From: Salinisphaera dokdonensis | GTDB taxonomy: Bacteria; Pseudomonadota; Gammaproteobacteria; Nevskiales; Salinisphaeraceae | Length of the DNA stretch: 64,000 nucleotides | Reading direction: 5' to 3' | NCBI RefSeq assembly: GCF_040361215.1 | Contig: NZ_APND01000001.1 | Location: 1,211,651 to 1,275,650 of the forward strand | Shown: positions 34,577-44,728 of the stretch, one piece after another | Layout: each line of letters starts with the position of its first letter | Numbering within the stretch: position 1 is the stretch's first letter | Program-made: the position numbers and the translations under genes | Notes under the pieces: model-generated | Told to the model about the DNA's origin: nothing | The model's input: the letters and a program-made list of their open reading frames with translations, nothing else | Database searches by the model: none

Positions 34577-37291
34577 ATGAAAACAATTCACTGGAAACGG
34601 CCAGTGCTGGTGGCCGGCATTTCGCTGTGTCTATCGGCCGGGTTGATGGGCTGCTCTTCGGACGGCGACAGCGACTCCGGCAACGGCGGTGGCAACAACG
34701 GCCTGCCGGCGCTGAGCGACAGCCAGATCAATGCACCGGACGGCCAGCTGAGTGCGCGCATTCAGACCACGACCGGCGGCGTGCCGCATATCACCGCCGA
34801 CAACCTCGAATCCGCCGCCTTCGGCTCCGGCTATGTGCAGGCACGAGACAACGTCTGCCTGATTGCCGACTCGATCATCCGCGCGCGCGGCGAGCGGGCT
34901 TTGTTCTACGGCCCGGGCCCGGACGTCGCCGCCGCCCTACCGGTCGGTATCAACGTCGTCACAGATTTCAGTTACAAGGCGCTCGGCCTGCTGGAAAAAG
35001 CCAACGAAGAATTCACCGAACTCTCAGCGCCTTCACAGGCCATGCTCCGCGGCTTTGCCGAGGGCTATAACAAGTACGTCGACGAAACCGCGCCGTCCGA
35101 TCTGCCCGCCAAGTGCAATCAGGCACCCTGGGTACGGTCGATCAGCGCCGAAGACCTGTACGCCTACTATCAACTGGTCGCGCTCTATGCGAGTGGCGAC
35201 AACTTCGTTCAAGGACCGCTGTTTGCAGCCGTGCCGCCCAACACGAGCCCGGCCCCCATGCCTGCGATGCCTGCAGCGAGTGCCGATGCCGCCAGCGCCG
35301 AGGCGCGCCTGATGGCAAGCAACGTCGCAGGACTTACGCCGGAAGCACTGGGTCTTAAGACCGACTACAACGACCGCGGCATGGGCAGCAACGGCTGGGG
35401 CATCGGCTCCGAGATGACCGAGAACGGCAAGGGCGCCCTGCTGGCCAACCCGCATTTCCCGTACACCGGCAACCGTCGCCTCTACCAGATGCAGATCACG
35501 GTCCCCGGTGTATACGACGTCAACGGCGCCGGCCTGATCGGCATCGTGATTCCGCTGATCGGTTTCAACGACAACGTGGCCTGGACGCACACCGTGTCCA
35601 CCGCCCAGCACTTCACGCTCTACGACCTGACGCTGAAGTCCGGCGATCCGCTGACCTATATCAAGGACGGCGAAGAAAAACCGATCACGCAGAAGACGAT
35701 CTCCGTTGAGGTCAATGTCGGCGGCGGCAATACGGCGACCTTTGAACGCGACTTCTACTACTCCGAACACGGCCCGATGCTCGCCGGCAACGTCATCAAT
35801 TCGAACCTGCCGAGCTGGGGCGGCAACTTCGTCGGTCGACCGACCGCATTCACCTATCGTGATGCCAACACCGACACCGCCCGCATAGTCGTCGACCAAT
35901 GGCTCAACATGGGCCGAGCCCGCAACGTCGACCAGTTCCAGCAGCCGTTCGAAAGCTGCGGGAGTGTGCTCTGGGTCAACACCATGTACGCCGACGATTC
36001 CGGCCAGGCGTTCTATATCGACGGCACGTCGGTACCGAGCCTGTCCGGCGGCGCCCTGCAGGCCTTCCAGGCACGGGCCAACACCAACCCGGTGGTCGGT
36101 GGTCTGTTCAACGCCGGCGTCACGCTGCTTGATGGCAGTCGTGGCCTCAACGACTGGGTCGAGGGCGACTGTGAAGGGCGTATCGCCTATGACGGCATGC
36201 CCAAGCTGGAACGCCGTGATTATGTCCAGAACTCCAACGACAGCTACTGGGCAACCAATCCGGACGAGTTCCTGACCGGCTTCTCGCCGCTCTACGGCTC
36301 GACCGAAAGCATTCTGTCGCCACGTACCCGCATGGGTCTGGCGATGCTGGAAAACCCGACCGACACCGGCCTGTCGACCGTGGCCCCGGCCGGCAGCGAC
36401 GGCAAGTTCACCGGCGAAGAGATCATCAAGGCGCTCTATTCCAACCGCGCCTACTATGCGGAGACGCTGCTCGACGAACTGCTTGCCCGATGTGACACCG
36501 CCGACACCACGCCGATTGCCACCGACGACAGCAGCAGCCGCTCGGTAGCCGAAGGCTGTACGGCGCTAGCCAACTGGGACGGCGTATACGACGTGGACAG
36601 CCGTGGCGCCCATGTCTTCCGCGTGTTCATCGGCGACTACGATCCGGCCTTCCCGAGCGAGTTCTCGATGGCCTTCGACCCGGCGAATCCGGAAACCACG
36701 CCGGGTACGCCGAACGAAGCGCCTGCCGATATCTCCCAAGATCCGATGCTGGCCTCGCTCGCACGTGGCCTGGACAAGCTGGATCAGGTGAATATCGCCT
36801 ACGACGCGCGTCTGGGTGATGTCCAGCGCCAGCAGCAGTCCACGGGCACGCCGCCCAGCGGTATGCCGGGCAAGTCCGGTAGCCCCATCGAATGGCACGG
36901 CAACCAGAACCTGGAGGGCGGCTTCAATATCGTGCGTCCGGATACGGGCCGCGTCGAGGATGGCACCCGCTATCCCCGCTCTGCCCCGGCCGGCACGCTG
37001 GCCAATACCGGCAGTCTGTCGAGTACGGCCAACGAAGGCTGGCTGATCGCCTACGGCACCAGCTGGCACTTCGGGCTGAGCTTCACCGACGAAGGCCCGC
37101 AAGGCTACGGGCTGATCAGCTACGGCCAGTCGGACGACCCGAGCTCCGCGTTTTTCCAGGATCAGGATCTACGCTACTCGGCCAAGGACTATCGCAAGCT
37201 GCTCTACACGCAGGCCGATATCACCGCCGACGCAGAGCTGCAGACCGAGACCATCGAGACCTCGGTCGAAACCGAAGCCGGCGCCGAATAG
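34577..37291 (+). CDS. Penicillin acylase family protein (Ntn-hydrolase lipoprotein)
   Basis: 904 residues. Lipoprotein signal ending LSAGLMGCSS with a Ser/Asp/Gly linker, then the acylase alpha region (GVPHITADNLESAAFGSGYV, QARDNVCLIADSIIRARGERA in parts). The autoprocessing site is Gly270-Ser271-Asn272 in RGMGSNGWGIG. Ser271 becomes the N-terminal nucleophile of the beta chain. Further beta-chain features are NPHFPYTGNRRLYQMQ and FNDNVAWTHTVS. Relatives hydrolyse beta-lactam amides, acyl-homoserine lactones or lipopeptides such as aculeacin. The substrate here is not evident. GGGGGAG precedes the ATG, and a strong terminator follows. Monocistronic. Confidence 0.93.
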   Translation: MKTIHWKRPVLVAGISLCLSAGLMGCSSDGDSDSGNGGGNNGLPALSDSQINAPDGQLSARIQTTTGGVPHITADNLESAAFGSGYVQARDNVCLIADSIIRARGERALFYGPGPDVAAALPVGINVVTDFSYKALGLLEKANEEFTELSAPSQAMLRGFAEGYNKYVDETAPSDLPAKCNQAPWVRSISAEDLYAYYQLVALYASGDNFVQGPLFAAVPPNTSPAPMPAMPAASADAASAEARLMASNVAGLTPEALGLKTDYNDRGMGSNGWGIGSEMTENGKGALLANPHFPYTGNRRLYQMQITVPGVYDVNGAGLIGIVIPLIGFNDNVAWTHTVSTAQHFTLYDLTLKSGDPLTYIKDGEEKPITQKTISVEVNVGGGNTATFERDFYYSEHGPMLAGNVINSNLPSWGGNFVGRPTAFTYRDANTDTARIVVDQWLNMGRARNVDQFQQPFESCGSVLWVNTMYADDSGQAFYIDGTSVPSLSGGALQAFQARANTNPVVGGLFNAGVTLLDGSRGLNDWVEGDCEGRIAYDGMPKLERRDYVQNSNDSYWATNPDEFLTGFSPLYGSTESILSPRTRMGLAMLENPTDTGLSTVAPAGSDGKFTGEEIIKALYSNRAYYAETLLDELLARCDTADTTPIATDDSSSRSVAEGCTALANWDGVYDVDSRGAHVFRVFIGDYDPAFPSEFSMAFDPANPETTPGTPNEAPADISQDPMLASLARGLDKLDQVNIAYDARLGDVQRQQQSTGTPPSGMPGKSGSPIEWHGNQNLEGGFNIVRPDTGRVEDGTRYPRSAPAGTLANTGSLSSTANEGWLIAYGTSWHFGLSFTDEGPQGYGLISYGQSDDPSSAFFQDQDLRYSAKDYRKLLYTQADITADAELQTETIETSVETEAGAE

Positions 37292-37306
37292 AAACGGCGT
37301 GATGAC

Positions 37307-37339
37307 AGCCCGGGGCGCTTCGGCGCGCCGGGCTTTTTT
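37307..37339 (+). terminator. Rho-independent terminator after the acylase gene
   Basis: AGCCCGGGGCGC, loop TTCG, GCGCGCCGGGCT: 11 of 12 bases pair, with a stable UUCG loop and six Ts. It lies 16 nt after the stop. Confidence 0.92.
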
Positions 37340-37362
37340 GTGCCCGCGATAAGCGCCCGGGC

Positions 37363-39798
37363 TCAGGCCGGACGCGTGCGCCCGTCGGCCGAGCGCCGAT
37401 AAGGCGACCACAGCAGCGCAACGAAGCGGATATCGATATCGCTGCTGCGGGCGCGCACCTGCACCGTATCCAGAACCTCGGTCTGGGCATCGATCTCGCC
37501 CTCGAGACGAGCCACATCCGCCGCGAAGGCTTCGCCCTCGGCGTCGAGCTTGGCCTGAAGTTCGGCTGCATCAGCCTCGGCTTCGCGCACGTCCCGAATT
37601 TCCTTGGCCGCATATCCGGCACGCCGTGCCGCGGTGCCGACCCGGCTGACGGTACTGCTGCTCAAGCGCTTGCGCCCGAGAAAGGCGCCCAGCAGCGCGC
37701 CACCGATGGACAACGCGCTTTCGATCTTCTTCTGGCTGGCCTGGGCTTTCTGCTCCTCGATCTTGCGCTCGGCCGAGCGCAGTCGCTCGCGCAGCCGGCC
37801 CGCGCTCTTCTCGTAGCGCGCGCGCAGCTTGCCGACTTCCAGGTCACGGCGTTCACGGGCGAGCTGCTGTAGCCGAATACGGAAATCCGCTTCGCTTTCG
37901 TCGGGCGCAGAGACTTGTTTGAAGGTCTTGCTTCGAAAGAGGGTGAGCGCCTGTACCTTGCGCAGCCAGGTCTTGTAGTCGCGCTCCCACTCTCGGAAGT
38001 TGGTCGCCCGGCGAGCAGCCGGTGCAAGCGGCCCGAATGTCGCATCGGCAGGCGCCTGATCCTCAAGCGCGGTGATATCGACTGCCAACGCCTCGGCCCA
38101 ATCCCAGTCGAGCGCCACGGATCCATCGACGGGCTCTGCGCCGAACACGAAGGCCCGCTGCAGATCGATACCGTGGGTGCGGCTGGTAAAGAACACCTCC
38201 GCCGCGCCGACGATCTGGGCGTAATAGGTCAACGGCCCCTCGCCGGGCATGGTCACGGGCAAAAAGTACTGGTGAATACCGGGGTCGAGCACCGGGCGCT
38301 CCATCGCTGCCGTCGCGGCTTCGACTGGCGCTCGGGGCGCTCGGGGCGCCTTGCCCGGAGCGGGCACCGACTCTGCGGGCGCGCTGTGCGGCGTCGCCTG
38401 CGTAAGCCGGCGAATCTGGTCCCGCGTGAGCGGGCCCGGCAGATAGGACAGCGCCCAGCGGGTATGAAAGACCACGGGCTCGGTCTCGTGCACGTTGTGC
38501 AGCAGGAAAACCCGCTTGCCGAGCCCGGCGAGCGTCTGCTCCATCGCGCCCCGGTCGAACGGCCCGCCGCCGGCGCCCGCGCCTTCGAGCCCGTCGAGCA
38601 CGCGGTTCTTGTCGCGCTCGGTCTGCAGCCGGCCGATGAACCAGGTGCCGGTATTGGATAGTCCCTTGTAGTCGAGATCGACCGGGTTCTGGGTCGACAG
38701 CACCAGCCCGAGACCATAGGCCCGCGCCTGCTTGAGCAGGGTCAGGAACAGCATCTTGGACGGCGGATTGGCGGTCGGCGGCATATAGCCGAACAGCTCG
38801 TCCATATAGAGCACGGCACGCAGGCTCGACGTGCCCGGCTGGGCGCGCATCCAGGCGATGATCTCGCCCAGCAGCATGGTGACGAAGAACATGCGCTCGG
38901 CATCGGTGAGATGCGCAATCGACAGGATCGACACCCGCGGCCGGCCCGCGTCGGTATAGAACAGCGAACGCGCCGACAACGCCTGGCCCTGCATCCAGCT
39001 GGCGAAACCCGGCGAGGCCAGCACGTTGTTGAGCTGCATGGCGAGTGCGAACCGCTCTTTCGCCGGATACATGGCTTCCAGGTCCATGACGCCGATGCGT
39101 TGGACGGGCGGCGACTGGATCGCGCCGATCAGGCCCGGCAGGTCGAGCGAGCGCCCTGCCTGCCAGGCGTGCTGCAGAATGTTGGAGATCAGAATGTATT
39201 CACGACTGGATAGCGGATCGGCATCGATACCCAGCAGCGTGAGAATCGAGATCGCGGTCGCCTGGATACGCTCGGCGAAGGCTTCAGCGTCGTCGCGTAG
39301 CGCAGCGCTCGGCGCGTCGAAGGAACTGAGCACCGAGATGGGAATACCGGCCGTGCTGCCCGGCGTGAAGATGCCGAACTCGGCCGCTTCCTTCAGCCGA
39401 CGGATCCGTGCGCCGTCCTGATCCCAGCTCGCCAAGCCTTTTCGCCACAGCTCGGCCTGCGCCTTCGCGTGGGCCGCCACCGTATTGCCCTGGGTGGTCG
39501 CCGCGGCCGGGTCGACCCAGGGCTCGAAATCCGCTGCCGTAAGATCGGGGAAGGTCAGCAGCAGATTGCCGAGATCGCCTTTCGGGTCGATCGCGATGAC
39601 GGGCACACCATCGATCGCGGCCTCCTCGATCAGACCGACGCCGAGACCGGTCTTGCCGCTCCCCGTCATGCCGATGATCACGGCATGGGTCGTCAGATCC
39701 TTGGCATCGTAGAGCAGCGGCGCCGTGCCGGTTTGCTCACTGGCCAGATCATGTTCCCGGCCCAGATAGAAGGCCCCGAGTTTTTCGTAGTCCTGCAC
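37363..39798 (-). CDS. HerA/VirB4-like ATP-binding protein with C-terminal coiled coil
   Basis: 811 residues. The Walker A motif GMTGSGKT is at residues 43-50, after YEKLGAFYLGREHD and a DLTTHAVII strand. Walker B is AVLYMDELFGYMPP. The core includes LSTQNPVDLDYKGLSNTGTWFIGRLQTERD (in parts), a HerA/DUF87-like FtsK-type ATPase. A Pro/Ala-rich linker (about 470-490) is followed by a long coiled coil (about 630-780) rich in Glu/Arg/Lys and Ala. The GTG at 39798 is chosen because AGGGGA lies 8 nt upstream. It is alone between other units, with no NurA nuclease beside it. Role unknown: DNA translocation is inferred from the fold only. Confidence 0.85.
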   Translation of the reverse strand: MQDYEKLGAFYLGREHDLASEQTGTAPLLYDAKDLTTHAVIIGMTGSGKTGLGVGLIEEAAIDGVPVIAIDPKGDLGNLLLTFPDLTAADFEPWVDPAAATTQGNTVAAHAKAQAELWRKGLASWDQDGARIRRLKEAAEFGIFTPGSTAGIPISVLSSFDAPSAALRDDAEAFAERIQATAISILTLLGIDADPLSSREYILISNILQHAWQAGRSLDLPGLIGAIQSPPVQRIGVMDLEAMYPAKERFALAMQLNNVLASPGFASWMQGQALSARSLFYTDAGRPRVSILSIAHLTDAERMFFVTMLLGEIIAWMRAQPGTSSLRAVLYMDELFGYMPPTANPPSKMLFLTLLKQARAYGLGLVLSTQNPVDLDYKGLSNTGTWFIGRLQTERDKNRVLDGLEGAGAGGGPFDRGAMEQTLAGLGKRVFLLHNVHETEPVVFHTRWALSYLPGPLTRDQIRRLTQATPHSAPAESVPAPGKAPRAPRAPVEAATAAMERPVLDPGIHQYFLPVTMPGEGPLTYYAQIVGAAEVFFTSRTHGIDLQRAFVFGAEPVDGSVALDWDWAEALAVDITALEDQAPADATFGPLAPAARRATNFREWERDYKTWLRKVQALTLFRSKTFKQVSAPDESEADFRIRLQQLARERRDLEVGKLRARYEKSAGRLRERLRSAERKIEEQKAQASQKKIESALSIGGALLGAFLGRKRLSSSTVSRVGTAARRAGYAAKEIRDVREAEADAAELQAKLDAEGEAFAADVARLEGEIDAQTEVLDTVQVRARSSDIDIRFVALLWSPYRRSADGRTRPA

Positions 39799-39988
39799 CG
39801 CTGAATCCCCTGGCTGTCCACTTGCGGCATCCAATATGCCGCAGATCGTGTCGATCCGTTGCACGAACGGCCGCTGTGGCACGGTTGATCGACATCTCTG
39901 GCTTGGGGTCGCAGCGCGCGGTCAGCTAGAATCGCCGCCTTGTAGTGCTTGGCCACCCTCGACTCGACGACGCGCCCGGAGGCAAGAC

Positions 39989-40561
39989 ATGAATATTCTG
40001 CTGGGCGTGGCTCGCACGATCGACGGCTTTTCCACGCTCGTGGGCCGCACGATGTGGTGGCTGACCGTGGCCATGGTGCTGATCGGCGCCTACAACGTAA
40101 TCACCCGTTATCTGGGCCAGTATCTCGGCGTGCAGCTTTCGGCCAACGTCTATCTCGAGCTGCAGACCTACGCCTTCGACCTGATCTTTCTGCTCGGCGC
40201 CGCCTATCTGCTGCGCGTCGACGGCCATGTGCGCGTGGACATTGTCTACAGCCGCCTCGGCCCGCGTACCCGGGCCTGGATCGATATCCTCGGTACGGTG
40301 GTCTTTCTCGTGCCGTTCTGCATCTTCGGGCTGTATTTCTGTCTCGGCTACGTAGAACGTTCCTGGGCCGTGATGGAACAAAGCCCGAACCCCGGTGGGC
40401 TGCCGCGCTACCCGATCAAGACCGTGATGCTGGTCGCCTTCGCCATGCTCATCCTCCAGGGCATCAGCGAGATCATCAAGAACGCGGCCTATCTCGTGCA
40501 GCAGCCGGGATTCGACGACAACGAAGCCCATCGCGCGACACAAGAAACAGAAGGCTTGTAG
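39989..40561 (+). CDS. dctQ: TRAP transporter small permease (DctQ family)
   Basis: 190 residues with four membrane helices. The usual DctQ core reads ANVYLELQTYAFDLIFLLGAAYLLRVDGHVRVDIVYSRL (in parts: ELQTYAFDLIFLLGAAY, DGHVRVDIVYSRL). The ATG at 39989 has GGAGG 6 nt upstream. The DctM gene follows after 3 nt. Together they form the permease of a tripartite Na+-driven importer for organic acids. The binding protein is encoded convergently at 42009-43094. DGHVRVD is the family's most conserved motif. Confidence 0.93.
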   Translation: MNILLGVARTIDGFSTLVGRTMWWLTVAMVLIGAYNVITRYLGQYLGVQLSANVYLELQTYAFDLIFLLGAAYLLRVDGHVRVDIVYSRLGPRTRAWIDILGTVVFLVPFCIFGLYFCLGYVERSWAVMEQSPNPGGLPRYPIKTVMLVAFAMLILQGISEIIKNAAYLVQQPGFDDNEAHRATQETEGL

Positions 40562-40564
40562 ACC

Positions 40565-41935
<1,371 letters not shown>

Positions 41936-41939
41936 CGAT

Positions 41940-41972
41940 AAAAAAGCCGCGCCCACTGCAGTGGACGCGGCT
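41940..41972 (-). terminator. Terminator of the DctP gene in the convergent TRAP region
   Basis: AGCCGCG-C-CCAC, loop TGCA, GTGG-A-CGCGGCT. On the minus strand the stem is followed by six Ts, so it ends the DctP transcript. On the plus strand there is no T-run, but the stem could still slow polymerase leaving DctM. Confidence 0.8.
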
Positions 41973-42008
41973 TGATCGGGCGATCCGTTCGCCGGTTCGC
42001 GGAGAGAC

Positions 42009-43094
42009 CTAGCTCAGGTCGCCGTTGATATAGCGCAGGTAGTTGTACTCGCTGACGTCGGTCCAGGCGCGCACATCGTCACGGAACCCCTGCCACTGCT
42101 CGTACACCTTGGCGTAGAGCTTGTTGCTGTCCGCATGCTCCTGCTGGATTTCGTCGGTGTACTGCTTGAGCAGGTCGAGCACCTCGGACGGGAAGGTCCG
42201 CACTTCAGCGCCGCTGTTGACCAGGCGCTTGAGCGCCGGGCCGTTGCGGGCCGTGTACTGGGCGAACATGCGCTCGTTGGCGGCCCTTGCGGCAACCGGG
42301 ATGGTCTCGCGGATGTCCTTCGGCAGATCCTTGAAGATATCGTTGTTCACGTACAGGCCCAGCGTGGCGCCCGGCTCGGCCCAGCTCGGCATGTAGTAGT
42401 ACTTCGCCGCCTCGTGCAGCTTCAGGATCTCATCGTCATAGGGGCTGACCCAGTCCGCGGCATCGATCACGCCGCGCTCGAGCGCGAAATAGACCTGGCC
42501 ACCCGGCAGGTTCTGGATGTTCACGCCGGCCCGCGCCATCACCTGGCCACCCACGCCGGGGAAGCGCATTTTCAGGCCCTTGAGATCGTCGGGTGAATTG
42601 ATCTCCTTGTTGAACCAGCCGCCGGTCTGGCCGCCTGTATTGCCCGCCAGGAAAGCGACCAGATTGCTGCGGCCGTTGAGCTCGTTCCAGAGATCTCCGC
42701 CGCCGCCTTCCTCGATCCAGGCGTTCTGCTGCTGGCCGGTCAGGCCGAACGGCATGGCGGTGAAAAACGCATGGGTCGGATCCTGGCCGATGTAGTAATA
42801 GGACGCGGTATGGCCCATGGCAAAGGCGCCGCTGGATACCGTGTCATAGACCTCCAGGCCGCCAACCTGCTCGCCGGCGGCAAACACCTCGACCTCGACA
42901 TCCCCGTCGGTGGCGTATTCGATCGAACGGCCAATGAACTCGGCGGTGCCGTACAGCGTATCGATAGAGGACGGCCAGGACGTGACCATGCCCAGCTTGA
43001 ATTTCTTGTTGCGCGCGATGGTCATCGGCGAGAACACGGTACTGGCTGCCGCGGCCGCCCCCGCGGCGCCGGCCAAGAATTGACGACGTTTCAT
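42009..43094 (-). CDS. dctP: TRAP transporter substrate-binding protein (DctP family)
   Basis: 361 residues. A Tat-type leader MKRRQFLAGAAGAAAAASTV suggests export of a folded protein. The binding domain opens KFKLGMVTSWPSSIDTLYGT, and PDDLKGLKMRFPGVGGQVM contains the arginine-bearing binding motif of DctP proteins. WVSPYDDEILKLHEAAKYYY is typical of the pyruvate/2-oxo acid type (TakP-like) group, from memory. Transcribed toward the DctQM genes and separated from them by a terminator, instead of being their operon partner. That it serves DctQM is inferred from proximity. Confidence 0.92.
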   Translation of the reverse strand: MKRRQFLAGAAGAAAAASTVFSPMTIARNKKFKLGMVTSWPSSIDTLYGTAEFIGRSIEYATDGDVEVEVFAAGEQVGGLEVYDTVSSGAFAMGHTASYYYIGQDPTHAFFTAMPFGLTGQQQNAWIEEGGGGDLWNELNGRSNLVAFLAGNTGGQTGGWFNKEINSPDDLKGLKMRFPGVGGQVMARAGVNIQNLPGGQVYFALERGVIDAADWVSPYDDEILKLHEAAKYYYMPSWAEPGATLGLYVNNDIFKDLPKDIRETIPVAARAANERMFAQYTARNGPALKRLVNSGAEVRTFPSEVLDLLKQYTDEIQQEHADSNKLYAKVYEQWQGFRDDVRAWTDVSEYNYLRYINGDLS

Positions 43095-43308
43095 GCGTTA
43101 ATCACTCCTGATGATCGGCTCGACACCTGCACGGCATCGGCCCTCTCCCTGTCGAATTGTTGTTCCTCTAGTCGCGGCCCCGAACGCATCGGACGCACCG
43201 GTCTTTCTATCACGTCAGACGCGCGCGGTCTGTAATGCCAAGGTATCTGCCGCCCACTCACGCGGCCTGCGACGCGAACACGGATAAAGTGCCGCCCGCC
43301 GACTTTGT

Positions 43309-43320
43309 ATTGCGCGCAAT
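43309..43320. promoter_or_regulatory. Palindrome upstream of ohr, possible OhrR site
   Basis: ATTGCGCGCAAT is a perfect 12-bp palindrome followed by TAATTT, about 52 bases before the Ohr start. Ohr genes are usually repressed by OhrR at AT-flanked palindromes in this position. No ohrR gene is in the window. Operator function is inference. Confidence 0.4.
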
Positions 43321-43371
43321 TAATTTACGATCCATATTGGCGGCTGACCCATTCCAATCAGGAGAAGAATG

Positions 43372-43800
43372 ATGTCTGTCGATAAAGTGCTCTACACCGC
43401 GAAAGCCACGGCCACCGGCGGCCGCGACGGTCGCGCCACCTCGTCCGACAACGCGCTGGACGTCTCGCTGAGCGCACCCAAGGCATTGGGCGGCGCGGGC
43501 GGCGACGGCACCAACCCCGAGCAGCTGTTCGCCGCCGGGTATTCCGCCTGTTTCATCGGCGCAATGAACGTCGTCGCGGGCCGCGAAAAGGTCAAGCTGC
43601 CCGACGAGATGAAGATCGACGGCGAGGTCGGTATCGGCCCGATGGGTGACGCCTTCGGCATCGAAGTCACACTGAACGTGTCACTGCCAGGCATGGAACA
43701 GGGCGTAGCCGACGATCTCGTCGCCAAGGCGCACCAGGTCTGCCCCTATTCCAACGCGACTCGCGGCAATATCGACGTCACGCTCAACGTCGAAGTCTAG
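43372..43800 (+). CDS. ohr: Organic hydroperoxide resistance protein (Ohr/OsmC family)
   Basis: 142 residues. A thiol peroxidase that reduces organic hydroperoxides with the cysteine pair Cys60 (AAGYSACFIGAM) and Cys124 (HQVCPYSNATRGN). NPEQLFAAGYSACF and the C-terminus NIDVTLNVEV are the Ohr-subgroup pattern rather than OsmC. Two ATGs stand in tandem-like positions (43369 and 43372); AGGAGA spacing favours 43372. Divergent from dctP across 277 bases. A strong terminator follows. Regulated by peroxide in relatives; a palindrome upstream may be the operator. Confidence 0.96.
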   Translation: MSVDKVLYTAKATATGGRDGRATSSDNALDVSLSAPKALGGAGGDGTNPEQLFAAGYSACFIGAMNVVAGREKVKLPDEMKIDGEVGIGPMGDAFGIEVTLNVSLPGMEQGVADDLVAKAHQVCPYSNATRGNIDVTLNVEV

Positions 43801-43836
43801 TCCGCCCGGGCCTGTCCGCCCAGACAGGCGAAGAGG

Positions 43837-43871
43837 CGCCCGCTGGCCTATGGGTCAAGCGGGCGTTTTTT
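43837..43871 (+). terminator. Rho-independent terminator after ohr
   Basis: CGCCCGCT and AGCGGGCG form an 8-bp stem followed by six Ts, 37 nt after the ohr stop. A small CCTGTC/GACAGG hairpin stands just before it. Confidence 0.85.
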
Positions 43872-43873
43872 AT

Positions 43874-44533
43874 TCAGACCACCGGCCCGCTACCGTCACC
43901 TTTCTTGCGCCAGTACATGATCAGGCCGAAGCCGAACGCCATGCCACCGAGATGGGCGAAATGGGCCACGCCCGCCTGGGTGCCGGTCACACCAAAGAAC
44001 AGCTCGAGCGCGCCGTAGCCGATCACCAGCCATTTCGCAGTCATCGGAATCGGCGGAATCAGCAACATCACGCGCGCATTCGGAAACATCATCCCGAAGG
44101 CGAGCAGCACCCCGAACAGCCCGCCGGAGGCACCGACCGTCGGCACCACTTCACCCGGCGACAGCAGCGCCAGCGTGAAGACCTGGGTAACGCCTGCGCC
44201 CACGACACAGACCAGATAGAACAGCAGAAAACGCTGCCCACCCCAGACCTGCTCGATCACGCGGCCGAACATCCACAGCCCGAACATATTGAAGAACAGA
44301 TGGCCGAAGCTGCCATGCAAAAAGCCGTAGGACAGCAGCTGCCAGACCTCGAAACCCACGCTCCCCGTGCCGGCCGACGTACGCACCGGGTAATCGCCGA
44401 ACGGCCACAGTGCGAAATACTGCATCGCCGGTTCCTGCGCATAGAGCAGGAACAGAAAACCCAGGCCGTTGGCGATCAAGAGCCACTTGATCATGGGCGG
44501 CACATTGGAAACGGCAAACGGATCCTGTCGCAT
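43874..44533 (-). CDS. Rhomboid-family intramembrane serine protease
   Basis: 219 residues with six membrane segments. The catalytic pair is Ser136 in TVGASGGLFG and His194 in VAHFAHLGG; the helix-2 motif HGSFGHLFFNMFGLWMFG carries the conserved His/Asn. WQLLSYGFLHG is the usual element before it. Rhomboids cut transmembrane segments of other proteins within the inner membrane. Start uncertain: the ATG at 44533 (MRQDPFAVSNVPPMIKWL) matches the family best; ATGs at 44584 and 44614 would add up to 27 residues, and none has a strong ribosome site. It is separated from the BCCT gene by a terminator. Substrate unknown. Confidence 0.92.
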   Translation of the reverse strand: MRQDPFAVSNVPPMIKWLLIANGLGFLFLLYAQEPAMQYFALWPFGDYPVRTSAGTGSVGFEVWQLLSYGFLHGSFGHLFFNMFGLWMFGRVIEQVWGGQRFLLFYLVCVVGAGVTQVFTLALLSPGEVVPTVGASGGLFGVLLAFGMMFPNARVMLLIPPIPMTAKWLVIGYGALELFFGVTGTQAGVAHFAHLGGMAFGFGLIMYWRKKGDGSGPVV

Positions 44534-44672
44534 CGGCAGCGCAAGCTCGAAAAAAGGAATGAAGCGCCGCCAAGCATAACGCATTGCTTGTCGACCAGAT
44601 GGCGCGCCAGCCATGTCCCGCTGGTACGAAGCGCGGGATACCCAAGATGAGCACGCCGCGCGCGCCAGAACG

Positions 44673-44705
44673 AAAAAAGCCCGGCGCTGCGCACAACGCC
44701 GGGCT
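44673..44705 (-). terminator. Rho-independent terminator after the BCCT gene
   Basis: On the minus strand AGCCCGGCG and CGCCGGGCT form a 9-bp stem around a 9-nt loop, followed by six Ts. It lies 24 nt after the carrier stop. Confidence 0.9.
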
Positions 44706-44728
44706 GTTCCTCGCGGCAGGCGAACCTG

